DNA from: SHZI01 sp964384525
GTDB lineage: Bacteria; Pseudomonadota; Gammaproteobacteria; Steroidobacterales; GCA-2729495
Assembly: GCA_964384525.1 (NCBI GenBank)
Contig: CAYLKO010000009.1
Span: 1 to 63,660, forward strand
DNA: 63,660 nucleotides
Reading direction: 5' to 3'
This document shows positions 35,301 through 44,079 of the stretch, piece after piece; position 1 is the stretch's first letter; every line of letters starts with the position of its first letter. The translations under genes and the position numbers were made by a program. The notes beneath the pieces are model-generated. The model did not search any database. It was not told the DNA's origin and worked only from the letters and a program-made list of their open reading frames with translations.

Positions 35301-35915
35301 CAGCCCAACTTCGGCTGCAAAGGCCACGGCAGCCTGCAGATACACATCCTCCCGGGATCTGCCCGTGCGCTGCAACTCGACGTAGAAATCACCGCCGAAC
35401 CAGCGCTGAAACGCCCCGGCTGTTTCGCGTGCACGCTCCCGGTCGCCGATCAGCAGGCTGCGGCCCAGAACCCCGTCGCGTCCACCGGACAGGGCGATGA
35501 GGCCATCGACGGTGTGTTCGTCCAGCCAGCCCGCACGCACGACCGGCTGGCCGTTTTGCTGGCCTTCCAGCCACGTTTTGGTCAGCAGGCGGGACAGGTT
35601 GCGATAGCCGGCGAGATTGCGGCACAGCAGGATGAGCCGTGCCGGCTCGGAATTTTCACCGGCCGCATCGACGCCGTCGGCGTACCACACTTCGGCGCCG
35701 ATGATCGGTTGCACGCCGGCGGCCAGCGCCGCCCGGTAGAACTTGATGAGCCCGAACAGATTGCCCTGGTCGGTGATCGCCACGGCCGGCATGCCCGCGG
35801 CCGCCGTGGCGTTGATCAGCTCCGGTATGCGCACCACGCTGTCCAGCAGCGAGTACTCGGTATGGATGTGCAGGTGTACGAATCCCGGGCTGGCGACTGC
35901 CACCGCCTCGTTCAC
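32400..35915 (-). CDS. dnaE: DNA polymerase III subunit alpha
   Basis: Replicative polymerase catalytic subunit, 1171 residues. Domains in order: PHP domain (FVHLHIHTEYSLLDS), polymerase palm with catalytic aspartates in MPDFDIDFCMEGRDRVIEYV near residue 400, thumb and fingers, a helix-hairpin-helix (YGLGAIKGVGRSAAEHIVAA near 830), the beta-clamp region, and an OB-fold (VVVAGLVASIRKRGTRTSVE). I chose the GTG at 35915, which overlaps the rnhB stop (GTGA) and starts VNEAVAVASPGFVHLH; much longer readings go through rnhB and are not credible. Confidence 0.97.
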   Translation of the reverse strand: MNEAVAVASPGFVHLHIHTEYSLLDSVVRIPELINATAAAGMPAVAITDQGNLFGLIKFYRAALAAGVQPIIGAEVWYADGVDAAGENSEPARLILLCRNLAGYRNLSRLLTKTWLEGQQNGQPVVRAGWLDEHTVDGLIALSGGRDGVLGRSLLIGDRERARETAGAFQRWFGGDFYVELQRTGRSREDVYLQAAVAFAAEVGLPVVATNDVRFLAAADFEAHEARVCIQTGRVLADPGRPHLYSEQQYLRTPVEMAALFADLPEALENTVEIARRCHLTLSLGDTHLPDYEVPAGMTPDGYLRTMAEAGLASRCSRQQFSSTDAYTSRLTTELDVICRMGFAGYFLIVADFIRWARENGIPVGPGRGSGAGSLVAWVLGITDLDPIHHDLLFERFLNPERISMPDFDIDFCMEGRDRVIEYVSDRYGADRVSQIITYGTMAARAVVRDVARVLGQPYGLADRIAKLVPNDPGVEMTLDIALGQEAELRELYDRDEEVRSVIDLGRRLEGLVRNAGRHAGGIVIAPREITEFTPLFKVEGEKFAVTQFDKDDVEAAGLVKFDFLGLRTLTIIDRAARTINVARALAGETPIEVPSLKMDDARTFHALRACQTTAVFQLESRGMRDLVRRLQPDTFDDLVALVALYRPGPLQSGMVDDFINRKHAGPDQPVDYLHPDLEPVLRNTYGVILYQEQVMQIAQRLAGYSLGEADILRRAMGKKKAEEMAQQRSIFTERAAERGTERARATHIFDLMEKFAGYGFNKSHSAAYAVLTYQTAWLKTNHPAAFMAAVMTTEMGDTDALIVQRRECLALGLRVLPPDVNESVHAFEVEGKAAIRYGLGAIKGVGRSAAEHIVAARTEGGPFSSLQDFCLRAGGQKLGRRSVEALIKAGALDQFGANRPSLLAALPTAMDAAEQAAAAASAGQNDLFGAPTAGPAGPAAVVEQADWGWGRKLKAERESLGLYLSGHPFDQYRTDQPFVTTSSIEAIIADRPAATDHYRGGGREVVVAGLVASIRKRGTRTSVELDDGTGTLEVNFFQEGYDRFRHLLAQHAIVAISGSLRFEEYLDGWRLNAKEVLDVDRIVESRATGLLLRWRADVDRFLSPQLLKSVMEQYRPGNCSVSLYYSSAGTQARLALGSEWTVRPTRELRERLSELVGLEGFRFIYEGTHQ

Positions 35916-36514
35916 GATCCTGTCTGCCCGTGGGCGGCAACCAGCGCCAGCGCCTGTCGAACCGGCGCAAAGCTGCGGCGATGCTCCGGGCAGACGCCGA
36001 AAGCCTGCAGAGCGGCATAGTGCTCGCGCGTGGGGTAACCCTTGTGCCGATCGAAACCATAGTGGGGATATCGGCCATGCAGCCGGATCATCAGTTCGTC
36101 GCGATGAACCTTGGCCAGGATCGATGCTGCCGCGATCGCCATCCGCTGGCGATCGCCACCGATCACCGTGACGAGATCGCCCTGATAGCCGGCCAGGGCC
36201 GGCGCCCGGTTGCCGTCCACCTCCACGCGCCCGGGCACACAGGACAATCCGGCAAAGGCCCGCTCCATGGCGAGCATGCTTGCCTGCAGGATGTTCAATC
36301 GATCGATTTCCGCATGGGAGGCCTCGCCGATGGACCACGCCACCGCCTCGGCACGAATCCGCATGGCCGCCGCCTCGCGTTGGGTTGCACTCATGGCCTT
36401 CGAATCACGCACGCCGGCAATACCCTGATGCATCTGCAACACGACCACCGCAGCCACGACGGGACCGGCCAGCGGCCCACGCCCTGCTTCATCGATGCCG
36501 GCAATCATGTTCAC
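35912..36514 (-). CDS. rnhB: Ribonuclease HII
   Basis: Removes ribonucleotides from RNA-DNA hybrids and misincorporated sites. The 200 residues show the catalytic GIDEAGRGPLAGPVVAA at the N-terminus (acidic pair in DEAGRG), the KVHRDELM segment and the HKGYPTREHYAAL motif. The start overlaps the lpxB stop and the stop overlaps the dnaE start, giving a tight lpxB-rnhB-dnaE chain. Confidence 0.97.
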   Translation of the reverse strand: MNMIAGIDEAGRGPLAGPVVAAVVVLQMHQGIAGVRDSKAMSATQREAAAMRIRAEAVAWSIGEASHAEIDRLNILQASMLAMERAFAGLSCVPGRVEVDGNRAPALAGYQGDLVTVIGGDRQRMAIAAASILAKVHRDELMIRLHGRYPHYGFDRHKGYPTREHYAALQAFGVCPEHRRSFAPVRQALALVAAHGQTGS

Positions 36515-37680
36515 GGGACAATGTCCCGATTATACGAACCGTTCACGACCTTCAGCACGGCTTCGGCCGCCCGCTCACTGGCGCCCAGCCGCAATCCCGC
36601 TGCCAGCACGGCAAAGCGTTCGTGCAGCTGCGCACGCCGTGCCGGCGATTCGAGCCAAGCCATGATCGCGGTTCCCAGGGCCGCCGGGGTGGCGGCACCC
36701 TGCAGAAACTCCGGCACCAGGCCCTCGCCCGCCAGCACGTTGGGCAGGGAGAAATACTGCAGCCGCACCAGGCGCAGCATCTTCAACAGGGCGTAGGTAA
36801 CGGGCGCCAGACGATAGGCGACCACCATCGGCCGGTTCACCAGCATCACTTCCAGCGTGGCCGTACCGGAGGCCAGCAAGACCACGTCGGCCGCAGCCAT
36901 TGCCGTTTGCGCCTGGCCGTCGATCAGATGTATCGGCACGCGACCCGTGGCAGCGGGCGTCCAGAGTGCTTCGAGGTGCGGACGCAGGGCCGGCATTGCC
37001 ACCGGCACCACGGCGTGAAGACCGGGAACCCGTGGGGCAAGCCACGCCAGGGTCGCCGCAAAGACCGGCCCCAGGCGGCTCACCTCCCCGGCCCGACTGC
37101 CGGGCATCACGGCCACGACCGGGCCGGACAGAGGCAGGTCGAGGGTGCGCCGTGCGGTCACGGGATCCGCACCGGGCTGGATGGCGTCGGCCAGCGGGTG
37201 ACCGACAAAAGTGGCCGGCACGCCGTGGCGGTGCAGGAAATCGGCTTCGAAGGGCAGCAGGCACAACACCTGGTCACAGGCTTCGCGCAGGATCCGCACC
37301 CGCCCGGGCCGCCAGGCCCAGACCGAAGGGGATACATAGTGAACGGTGGGAATGCCGCGGGCCCGAAGACGCCGCTCCAGTCGCAGATTGAAATCGGGGG
37401 CGTCGATGCCGATGTAGAGATCGGGCGGATCGGCCAGCAGGCGGGCTTCGAGGTCCAGCAGGATCCGGCGCAATCGCGGCAGGTGCGCCACGACTTCAGC
37501 CAGCCCCATCACCGCCAGCTCGTCGCTCGGAACCCACACCTCACAGCCGGCCGCCTGCATGTCGGGACCGCCAGCGCCGACAAAACTCACGGTGCTGATG
37601 CGCTGCTTGAGCGCCTGCATCAGTCCGGCGCCGAGCCGGTCGCCCGAGAGTTCGCCGGCGACGATGGCGATTCGTGGCAT
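36511..37680 (-). CDS. lpxB: Lipid-A-disaccharide synthase
   Basis: Joins UDP-2,3-diacylglucosamine and lipid X to form the lipid A disaccharide at the inner face of the membrane. The 389 residues include IVAGELSGDRLGAGLMQALK, YYVSP-like HYVSPSVWAWRPGR, VGHPLAD and MPGSRAGEVSRL. It is 8 bases after lpxA and overlaps rnhB by 4. Confidence 0.96.
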   Translation of the reverse strand: MPRIAIVAGELSGDRLGAGLMQALKQRISTVSFVGAGGPDMQAAGCEVWVPSDELAVMGLAEVVAHLPRLRRILLDLEARLLADPPDLYIGIDAPDFNLRLERRLRARGIPTVHYVSPSVWAWRPGRVRILREACDQVLCLLPFEADFLHRHGVPATFVGHPLADAIQPGADPVTARRTLDLPLSGPVVAVMPGSRAGEVSRLGPVFAATLAWLAPRVPGLHAVVPVAMPALRPHLEALWTPAATGRVPIHLIDGQAQTAMAAADVVLLASGTATLEVMLVNRPMVVAYRLAPVTYALLKMLRLVRLQYFSLPNVLAGEGLVPEFLQGAATPAALGTAIMAWLESPARRAQLHERFAVLAAGLRLGASERAAEAVLKVVNGSYNRDIVP

Positions 37681-37688
37681 CGCGGACG

Positions 37689-38465
37689 TCAGCGAATCAG
37701 GCTGCGTTCGGATTGGTCGATGAAATCGACGAGCAGGCGCACTTCCGGCTGGGTGTCCGCGAGCGCAGCCAGCCGCTCCCGGGCCTCGACCAATTGCAGT
37801 TGTTCACGATAGAGAATCCGGTAGGCCTCCTTGAGATTGCGCAACTGCTCCGGCGTGAATCCGCGGCGCTTCAAGCCTTCGGTATTGATGCCATGGGGAG
37901 CCGTTGGTTGTCCGGCCACGATGACATAGGGCGGTACATCGCGGGTGATCGCTGCAAAGCCGCCCAGGAAGCTGTGCGCACCCAGGCGACAGAACTGGTG
38001 GACGGCGGAAAAGCCGCTGCAGATGACATGGTCACCCACATGGACGTGGCCGGCCAGGGTCGTGTTGTTGGAGAAGATCACGTGGTTACCCACCACGCAA
38101 TCGTGCGCCACGTGCACGTAGGCCATGATCCAGTTGTCGCTGCCGATGGTCGTGACGCCCAGATCCTGCGCCGTGCCCCGATTGATCGTACAGAATTCGC
38201 GGAAGGTGTTGCGGTCGCCGATTTCGAGGCGCGTCACCTCGCCACCGTATTTCTTGTCCTGCGGATCCTCGCCGATGGAGGCAAACTGGAAGATGTGATT
38301 CTGCGAGCCGATGCGCGTTGGCCCCTTCACCACCGTATGGGCGCCGATGGTGGTGCCGGCACCGATGCTGACCCCGGCCCCGATCACGGCATACGGACCG
38401 ATGCTGACATCGGCAGCCAGCTCGGCGCCCGGGTCGACGATGGCCGTGGGATGTATCGCTGTCAT
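37689..38465 (-). CDS. lpxA: UDP-N-acetylglucosamine acyltransferase LpxA
   Basis: First enzyme of lipid A synthesis, acylating the 3-OH of UDP-GlcNAc from hydroxyacyl-ACP. The 258 residues show hexapeptide repeats of the left-handed beta-helix over about 1-185, with the catalytic His in MAYVHVAHDCVVGN, and a helical C-terminal part (GFTPEQLRNLKEAYRILYRE). Its start overlaps the lpxD stop by 4 bases; fabZ, normally between them, is absent. Confidence 0.97.
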   Translation of the reverse strand: MTAIHPTAIVDPGAELAADVSIGPYAVIGAGVSIGAGTTIGAHTVVKGPTRIGSQNHIFQFASIGEDPQDKKYGGEVTRLEIGDRNTFREFCTINRGTAQDLGVTTIGSDNWIMAYVHVAHDCVVGNHVIFSNNTTLAGHVHVGDHVICSGFSAVHQFCRLGAHSFLGGFAAITRDVPPYVIVAGQPTAPHGINTEGLKRRGFTPEQLRNLKEAYRILYREQLQLVEARERLAALADTQPEVRLLVDFIDQSERSLIR

Positions 38466-39490
38466 TTCGAATCTTTCATGCGACGTTCCAGATCGCGCAG
38501 CCGTCTCGCCATCTCATCGAGTTGACTGAAGCGTGCCATGTTCCGTCGCCACCTCTGCAGGGTATCAGCCGGTGTGCCGCCGCCGGCATAAACACCCGGC
38601 GACCGGATCGACCCGGTGACACTGGTTCCACCGCCGATGATCACATCATCGGCCACCACGATATGGCCGGCAAAGCCGGCCTTGCCGCCCACGATGCAAC
38701 GGGCGCCGATCGTGGCGCTGCCGGATATGCCGGTATGGGCGGCGATCACCGTGTGATCACCGATGCGCACATTGTGGGCGACCATGATCTGGTTATCGAG
38801 CTTCACGCCATTGCCGATCACCGTGTCGCCGATGGCGCCCCGGTCAATGGTGGTGTTGGCGCCGATCTCCACGTCGTCACCCACCACGACGCTGCCGAGC
38901 TGAGGCACCTTCACGTAAGAGCCATCCCGGTCGCGGGCAAAGCCAAAGCCATCCGCTCCCAGCACCACCCCGGTATGCACGATGCAACGGGCGCCAACCC
39001 GCACGGCAGCGTATAGCGCAGCCCCCGGCAGGATCCGCGTATCGTCGCCGATCACCGTGCCCTCGCCGATCACCGCGTTCGGGCCGACAAACACCCGTTC
39101 GCCGATCACCACGTTGCGGCCGATGACCACCCCCGGCCCCACCTGGCAGGACCGTGGAATGTTCACGCCCGAGGCCACCACGGCCGACGGATGAATGCCC
39201 GGCTCCAGGGGTGCGGGCGGATGCAGCTCGGCAGCTGCGTGGGCATAAACGACATAGGGATTGGCAGCGACCAGGGCGGCCACCGGGCACTCATCGGCAT
39301 CGGCGGCAGACAGGATGACCGCGCCCGCCCGGGTGCCGGCCAGTTTGCGGCGGTAGGCCGGATTGGCGAGGAAGGTCAGCGAGCGGGCGTCGGCGTCATC
39401 CAGGGTGGCCACACGCTCGACCACCTGATCGGGATCACCCCGCAACTCGCAGCCATGGCGCACTGCAAGTTGACCCAGACTGATACCCAT
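38462..39490 (-). CDS. lpxD: UDP-3-O-acylglucosamine N-acyltransferase LpxD
   Basis: Third acyl-transfer enzyme of lipid A synthesis. The 342 residues have the N-terminal uridine-binding domain (MGISLGQLAVRHGCELRGDP), hexapeptide repeats forming a beta-helix from about 100 to 300 with the catalytic His region IMVAHNVRIGDHTVIAAHTG, and a C-terminal helix (RFSQLDEMARRLRDLERRMK). It follows ompH at 45 bases and leads directly into lpxA. Confidence 0.97.
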   Translation of the reverse strand: MGISLGQLAVRHGCELRGDPDQVVERVATLDDADARSLTFLANPAYRRKLAGTRAGAVILSAADADECPVAALVAANPYVVYAHAAAELHPPAPLEPGIHPSAVVASGVNIPRSCQVGPGVVIGRNVVIGERVFVGPNAVIGEGTVIGDDTRILPGAALYAAVRVGARCIVHTGVVLGADGFGFARDRDGSYVKVPQLGSVVVGDDVEIGANTTIDRGAIGDTVIGNGVKLDNQIMVAHNVRIGDHTVIAAHTGISGSATIGARCIVGGKAGFAGHIVVADDVIIGGGTSVTGSIRSPGVYAGGGTPADTLQRWRRNMARFSQLDEMARRLRDLERRMKDSK

Positions 39491-39535
39491 CCCCTGACTG
39501 CTCCGATCAGCCGGCCCGGCCCTCGCCCATCGCCG

Positions 39536-40090
39536 CTATTTGGCGCGACCCTGCAATGCCTGCAATACCTGGCTGGTCACATCCAGAGCCGGATTGACGT
39601 ACAGGGCATCACTCACGATGAGATCGTAGCCACCCTGCTTGGCAAAGCCTTCGATCTCGCGCAGCACGTCAACCCGCAGCTTGCCCAGCTCCTCGTTCTT
39701 GCGATTGTTCAGATCCTCGCGGAGCTCATCAACCTGCCGGGATAGTTCCCGCTCATCGCGGCGCAGATCGTTTTCGGTATTGCGGCGCTCATCCGCACCC
39801 ATGACGGCGCCATCCTTCTGGAACTTGTCCGCCCGATCCTTGAAGGCCTTCTGCTTGGCCATCAGGTCCCTCTGGCGCGGGGCAAATTCGTTTTCCAGGG
39901 ATTTGTTGGCCGTATTTGCCTGCGGCGACTCGATCAACAACCGCTGGACATTGACGAAACCGATGCGGAGCGGCTTGACCTGCGCTTCAACCGTCGTCGA
40001 CAACAGGGAAACCGTAATGCAGAGGATCACCGCCATTACCGCGGTCAACTTGAGCCCTGGGCGCGTGTCCTGCTTCGTCATGTGCAACAT
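39536..40090 (-). CDS. ompH: OmpH/Skp family periplasmic chaperone
   Basis: Periplasmic holdase that keeps outer-membrane proteins unfolded on the way to the Bam complex. The 184 residues include a signal peptide (about 1-35, hydrophobic core LTAVMAVILCITVSLLSTTV, end near EAQ), the strand IGFVNVQRLL and a long charged coiled-coil arm (about 60-145). AAGGG lies 7 bases upstream of the chosen ATG. It sits directly downstream of bamA, its functional partner. Confidence 0.93.
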   Translation of the reverse strand: MLHMTKQDTRPGLKLTAVMAVILCITVSLLSTTVEAQVKPLRIGFVNVQRLLIESPQANTANKSLENEFAPRQRDLMAKQKAFKDRADKFQKDGAVMGADERRNTENDLRRDERELSRQVDELREDLNNRKNEELGKLRVDVLREIEGFAKQGGYDLIVSDALYVNPALDVTSQVLQALQGRAK

Positions 40091-40132
40091 GTTTTTTCCC
40101 TTGCCGGATGTTTGAGGTCTGAGTTCGTCGGC

Positions 40133-42607
40133 CTAGAAGGCGCCGCCGATGGAAAACTGGAACCGCTCCGTATCATCGCCATAACTGTTGATCGTGCCGC
40201 TTTGTGCGTTGAGCGGGAAGGCATAACTGAAGCGGAACAGCCCGAGGGGCGCCAGCCATTGAGCGGCAATGCCGACTGACTGTTTCAGCTCCCCGGTGCT
40301 GAAATCATACTTGATCGGATTGTTGCTCTGCTTGCCAAAAAATTCCACGTCGCCCAGCGAGAACACGTTGCCGACATCGTAAAACAGCGAGAAGCGGGCC
40401 TTCGACTGCCACTTTTCGGGAATCGGCAACAACAGCTCTGCCTGGCCCGACACCAGCGTATCGCCGCCATAGGGGTTGCCGAAATCATCCTTGGGGCCGA
40501 GGTTGTTTTCCCGGAAACCACGGATCGTGTCCGGACCACCACCAAAGTAATTCTTGTAGGGCGGCAGTGAGGTGGTATTGCCGAAGGCGTCGCCATAACC
40601 CAGGTCAACCTTGAAGAGCACGGTTGCCCAACTGGTCAGGGGCCAGTATTGCTGATAGTTGTAATTGATCGTGTAGTACTCGATGTCGCTGCCGGGAATC
40701 GTGGTGTTGGCCACCAGCCGGTGCCGGGCGCCCCGATCCGCAAACAGCGAGCGGTTGCGGCTGTCGTAGACCCAGCCGGCCACCAGCTCGAAGGTGTCGA
40801 AATCCGAGGTGTAGATGGCGCCGCCGGGCACGAAGCTCGTGTCGCTCTTGCCGTTGTTCCGCACCCATTGCTGGGCCTGCCGGCTGCTGAAACTGTCCGA
40901 CAGCAGTTCGGCGCTCTGCCACGTGCCACCCAGGATGAACCGCTGGAACTCGGTGAGCGGGTAGCTGTATTCAACAGATGCCGAGAGCGTCTTGGTGGAG
41001 AAATCCGAGGCCGAGGACGTGAACTGGGTGATGTCCCGGTAGGCCACGCTGATCGTGCGGCTGACTTCATTGATCGTGGTGTAGGGATCGGTATAGGCGA
41101 AGCTGTACACGGTCCGGTAGCGGCCCGAGTTGACGTCGGCCTGGACGCGATTGCCCGAGCCCATGAAATTCGTGTGCACGAAGCTGCCATTCAGGATCAG
41201 CTTCTGGGATGCCGAGTAGCCCACGCCGCCGCCGAACTGGCCCGGCAGCCCTTCGGTGATGTTGAAATCCAGATCCACCAGATCCGGGGTGCCCGGCACC
41301 GGGTTGGTGGATTCTTCCACCTTCTCGATATAGGGCAGGCGCTGGATGCGGATCTTCGACCGTTCAAGCCGGCTGTTGGAGAGGTAACCGCCCTCGAACT
41401 GGCGCATTTCGCGGCGGAAGACTTCATCGTTTACCGACGAGGTCCCGTTGAAATTGACCCGCCGGACATACACGCGCTTTTTGGGTTCCACATACAGCGT
41501 CACGGCCACGGTCTTGGCCGCACGGTCCAGCTCGGGCACGGGCTCCACCGTGGCAAAGGCATAACCCTCTTCGGAAAGACGCAGGCGGATCAGGTCGGCG
41601 CTCTGGGTGATGAGCCGCTGGGAATAGGTCTGGCCGGGCTTGACCTGCACGAGGGGATTCAGTTGCGCCTCCGACAACACGAGTTCGCCGCCAAGGCGCA
41701 CATCACTGATCTTGTAGCGCTCACCCTCGACCAGGTTGACCGTGATGTAGATGTTGCTCTTGTCCGGCGAGATCGCCACCTGTGTCGATTCCACGCCGAA
41801 GTCGGCAAAACCGCGGTCCATGTAGAACGAGCGCAGCTTCTCCAGATCTCCGGACAGCGCCTCACGGGAATAGCGGTCATCCTGCCGGATCCAGGAGAGC
41901 CATCCGGGCGTCTTCAGTTCGAAGCGCTCGAGCAGCTCCTTGTCCGAAAAACTCTTGTTGCCGACGAGGTTGATCTGGCGGATCCGGGCCCGATCGCCTT
42001 CCTTGATGGTGATGGCGATATCGACCTTGTTGTCCGGCAGGTCCTTGACCTCGGCCTTGATCGTGGCCGCGTACTTGCCCCGGCTGAAATACTGATCGGT
42101 CAGCGACTGCTCCACCTCATCCAGGACGGACTGGTTGAAGGTCCTGCCCTTCTTCAAGCCGATGCGGGCCAATGGCTCCTTCAGATCCTCGGTCTTGATG
42201 TCCTTGTTGCCGGTGATCGTGAAATCGGCGATCGACGGCCGTTCGGCCACGACGACAACCAGCGTGCCCTTGTCCCAGCGCATCTCGACATCGCGGAAGA
42301 AGCCGGTGCCGTACACGGCCCGGATCGCTTCACGAATCCGGTTCTCGTCGATGCGGTCACCGATGTTGACCGGCAGATAGTTGAACACCGTACCTTCGGC
42401 GATCCGCTGCAGGCCTTCGACGCGGATGCCGCGCACGACCAGCTCGGTGGATTGATCCGCGGGCGATGCAACCGGTGCCTGGGTGGCTGGCGGTTCCGCG
42501 GCCGGCTGCTGGGCGTTGAGCCCGCGCGGCACGTCGACCAGTGCCGTCAACATGACGATCAGCAACAGACTGCGGACAGGGGCTGTAGACGCCGCTCGAA
42601 AAAGCAT
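40133..42607 (-). CDS. bamA: Outer membrane assembly factor BamA
   Basis: Central beta-barrel of the machine that inserts outer-membrane proteins. The 824 residues comprise a signal peptide (MLFRAASTAPVRSLLLIVML, end near LNAQQ), a short Pro/Ala linker, five POTRA domains (about 50-430) and the C-terminal 16-strand barrel with the family motif GGGPDTIRGFRENNLGP in the L6 region and a C-terminal phenylalanine (FQFSIGGAF). It starts 7 bases after rseP; the earlier in-frame ATG overlaps rseP and would bury the signal peptide. Confidence 0.97.
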   Translation of the reverse strand: MLFRAASTAPVRSLLLIVMLTALVDVPRGLNAQQPAAEPPATQAPVASPADQSTELVVRGIRVEGLQRIAEGTVFNYLPVNIGDRIDENRIREAIRAVYGTGFFRDVEMRWDKGTLVVVVAERPSIADFTITGNKDIKTEDLKEPLARIGLKKGRTFNQSVLDEVEQSLTDQYFSRGKYAATIKAEVKDLPDNKVDIAITIKEGDRARIRQINLVGNKSFSDKELLERFELKTPGWLSWIRQDDRYSREALSGDLEKLRSFYMDRGFADFGVESTQVAISPDKSNIYITVNLVEGERYKISDVRLGGELVLSEAQLNPLVQVKPGQTYSQRLITQSADLIRLRLSEEGYAFATVEPVPELDRAAKTVAVTLYVEPKKRVYVRRVNFNGTSSVNDEVFRREMRQFEGGYLSNSRLERSKIRIQRLPYIEKVEESTNPVPGTPDLVDLDFNITEGLPGQFGGGVGYSASQKLILNGSFVHTNFMGSGNRVQADVNSGRYRTVYSFAYTDPYTTINEVSRTISVAYRDITQFTSSASDFSTKTLSASVEYSYPLTEFQRFILGGTWQSAELLSDSFSSRQAQQWVRNNGKSDTSFVPGGAIYTSDFDTFELVAGWVYDSRNRSLFADRGARHRLVANTTIPGSDIEYYTINYNYQQYWPLTSWATVLFKVDLGYGDAFGNTTSLPPYKNYFGGGPDTIRGFRENNLGPKDDFGNPYGGDTLVSGQAELLLPIPEKWQSKARFSLFYDVGNVFSLGDVEFFGKQSNNPIKYDFSTGELKQSVGIAAQWLAPLGLFRFSYAFPLNAQSGTINSYGDDTERFQFSIGGAF

Positions 42608-42614
42608 CTGCTGA

Positions 42615-43982
42615 CTAACTGAGCAGTCGCGAGATGTCGTTGTAGAAAGCAAAAGTCATCAGTACCAGAAGGAAAGTGATGCCGATCTGCTGGCCTATGA
42701 TCTGTGCACGTTCGGACAAGGGGCCGCCCTTGAAGGTCTCTGCCACGGTATACACGATCTGCCCACCGTCCAGCATCGGGATCTGCAACAGATTGAGCAC
42801 GCCCAGACTGATGCTGACGATGGCCAGGAAACTCAGGAATGCGGTGCCGCCGATCGAGGCGCTCATGCCGGCGTATTGGGCGATATTGATCGGCCCGCTG
42901 ATATTCTTCGGTGATACATCACCAGTGACCATGCGACCGATCATCCGCAAGGTCAGCGCACTCATTTCCCAGGTCTTGGCGACGCCCCGCTCCAGGGATT
43001 GAAGCGGGCCATAACGCTCCTCGGCCCGCATGCTTTCCAGCACGCCTTCCGGCAGGGCAAACGCGGCACCGATCTGCCCGATCGTCCCGTCATCGGTCTT
43101 GACCGAACCAATCTGCACCTTGAGCTCAATGGGCTGGCCAGCACGCTCCACGGTCAGCGCGATCGTCTCACCGGGGTGGGCCCGCACATGGTCGATCCAG
43201 GCGCCAAGAGCCTGCACGGGCTCTCCATCCATGGACACCAGACGGTCACCGGTCTGCAAGCCGGCAGCTTCTGCCGGGCTGCCCGGCGTGATCATGCTGA
43301 CCACCCGCTCCGGCTCGGGCGACCAGGGTTTCAGCCCCAGCTCGGTGTACAGTTTTCCGGGCTCGGTCAGCGCCGATTCACGGCCGGCCGTCAGCATGGT
43401 GGCCACCCGGGTCGTGCCGCTCTTGCCGACCACATCAAGGCGAATGGCGCCGTCGGCCAGCATGTCGTCCAGCATGGCCAGCGTTGCCGACTCCCAGGTC
43501 AGGACGGGCCGGTCACCGACCGCGACAATCCGGTCACCATCGTGCAGGCCGGCGGTGGCGGCCACGGATCCGGGTGTCACCGTGCCGATCACCGGCTTCA
43601 TGCCGGGCACGCCGGTCATGAACATGACGGCATAGGCAACGATGGCAAACAGCAGATTGAAGGCCGGACCCGCTGCCAGAATCGCGATCTTGACCGGCGG
43701 CGACTGCCGGTTGAAGGCCCGGCCGCGCTCGGCGAAGGTCACCGCGCAGTCCCGCTCATCGAGCAGCTTCACGTAACCGCCAAGCGGCAGTGCCGACAGG
43801 CAGTATTCCGTCTGATCGGCGCCAGCACGCTTCGACCAGACCACGCGGCCAAAGCCGATCGAATAGCGCAGAACCTTGACCCCGCAAAGACGGGCCACGA
43901 TGTAGTGGCCATATTCATGAATGGCCACGAGCAGGCCGATGGCCGCCACGAAGGCCAGTGTCGAGGTCAGGATTTGCGACAT
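42615..43982 (-). CDS. rseP: Site-2 protease RseP
   Basis: Inner-membrane zinc metalloprotease that makes the second cut in RseA, releasing sigma-E; in the same window as rpoE and rseA but in another operon. The 455 residues show the zinc motif HEYGH (residues 22-26) in the first membrane span, two PDZ domains (about 110-190 and 205-290), and the third zinc ligand in PMLDGGQIVY in a late membrane span. Between it and cdsA, where dxr usually lies, there are only 97 bases. Confidence 0.97.
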   Translation of the reverse strand: MSQILTSTLAFVAAIGLLVAIHEYGHYIVARLCGVKVLRYSIGFGRVVWSKRAGADQTEYCLSALPLGGYVKLLDERDCAVTFAERGRAFNRQSPPVKIAILAAGPAFNLLFAIVAYAVMFMTGVPGMKPVIGTVTPGSVAATAGLHDGDRIVAVGDRPVLTWESATLAMLDDMLADGAIRLDVVGKSGTTRVATMLTAGRESALTEPGKLYTELGLKPWSPEPERVVSMITPGSPAEAAGLQTGDRLVSMDGEPVQALGAWIDHVRAHPGETIALTVERAGQPIELKVQIGSVKTDDGTIGQIGAAFALPEGVLESMRAEERYGPLQSLERGVAKTWEMSALTLRMIGRMVTGDVSPKNISGPINIAQYAGMSASIGGTAFLSFLAIVSISLGVLNLLQIPMLDGGQIVYTVAETFKGGPLSERAQIIGQQIGITFLLVLMTFAFYNDISRLLS

Positions 43983-44079
43983 GGCGCGAATCTTAAGGCA
44001 TTACGTCCGGGCTTGCGCTGGCAAACTTGCCGGGGACGACCTGCCCGGGCAGCGCAGCAAGACCATGGCCATCCGGTGC

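Noticed and set aside
32400..36338. Extended dnaE starting at 36338
   Set aside because: The extra 141 codons run through rnhB in another frame; the GTG at 35915 gives the normal DnaE N-terminus and overlaps the rnhB stop.
40649..42622. 657-codon plus-strand open frame opposite bamA (similar ones opposite dnaE, pckG, nagZ, glnD and acpS-pdxJ)
   Set aside because: Same reason: codon bias in GC-rich genes leaves antisense frames open. No domain, ribosome site or gene context supports them.
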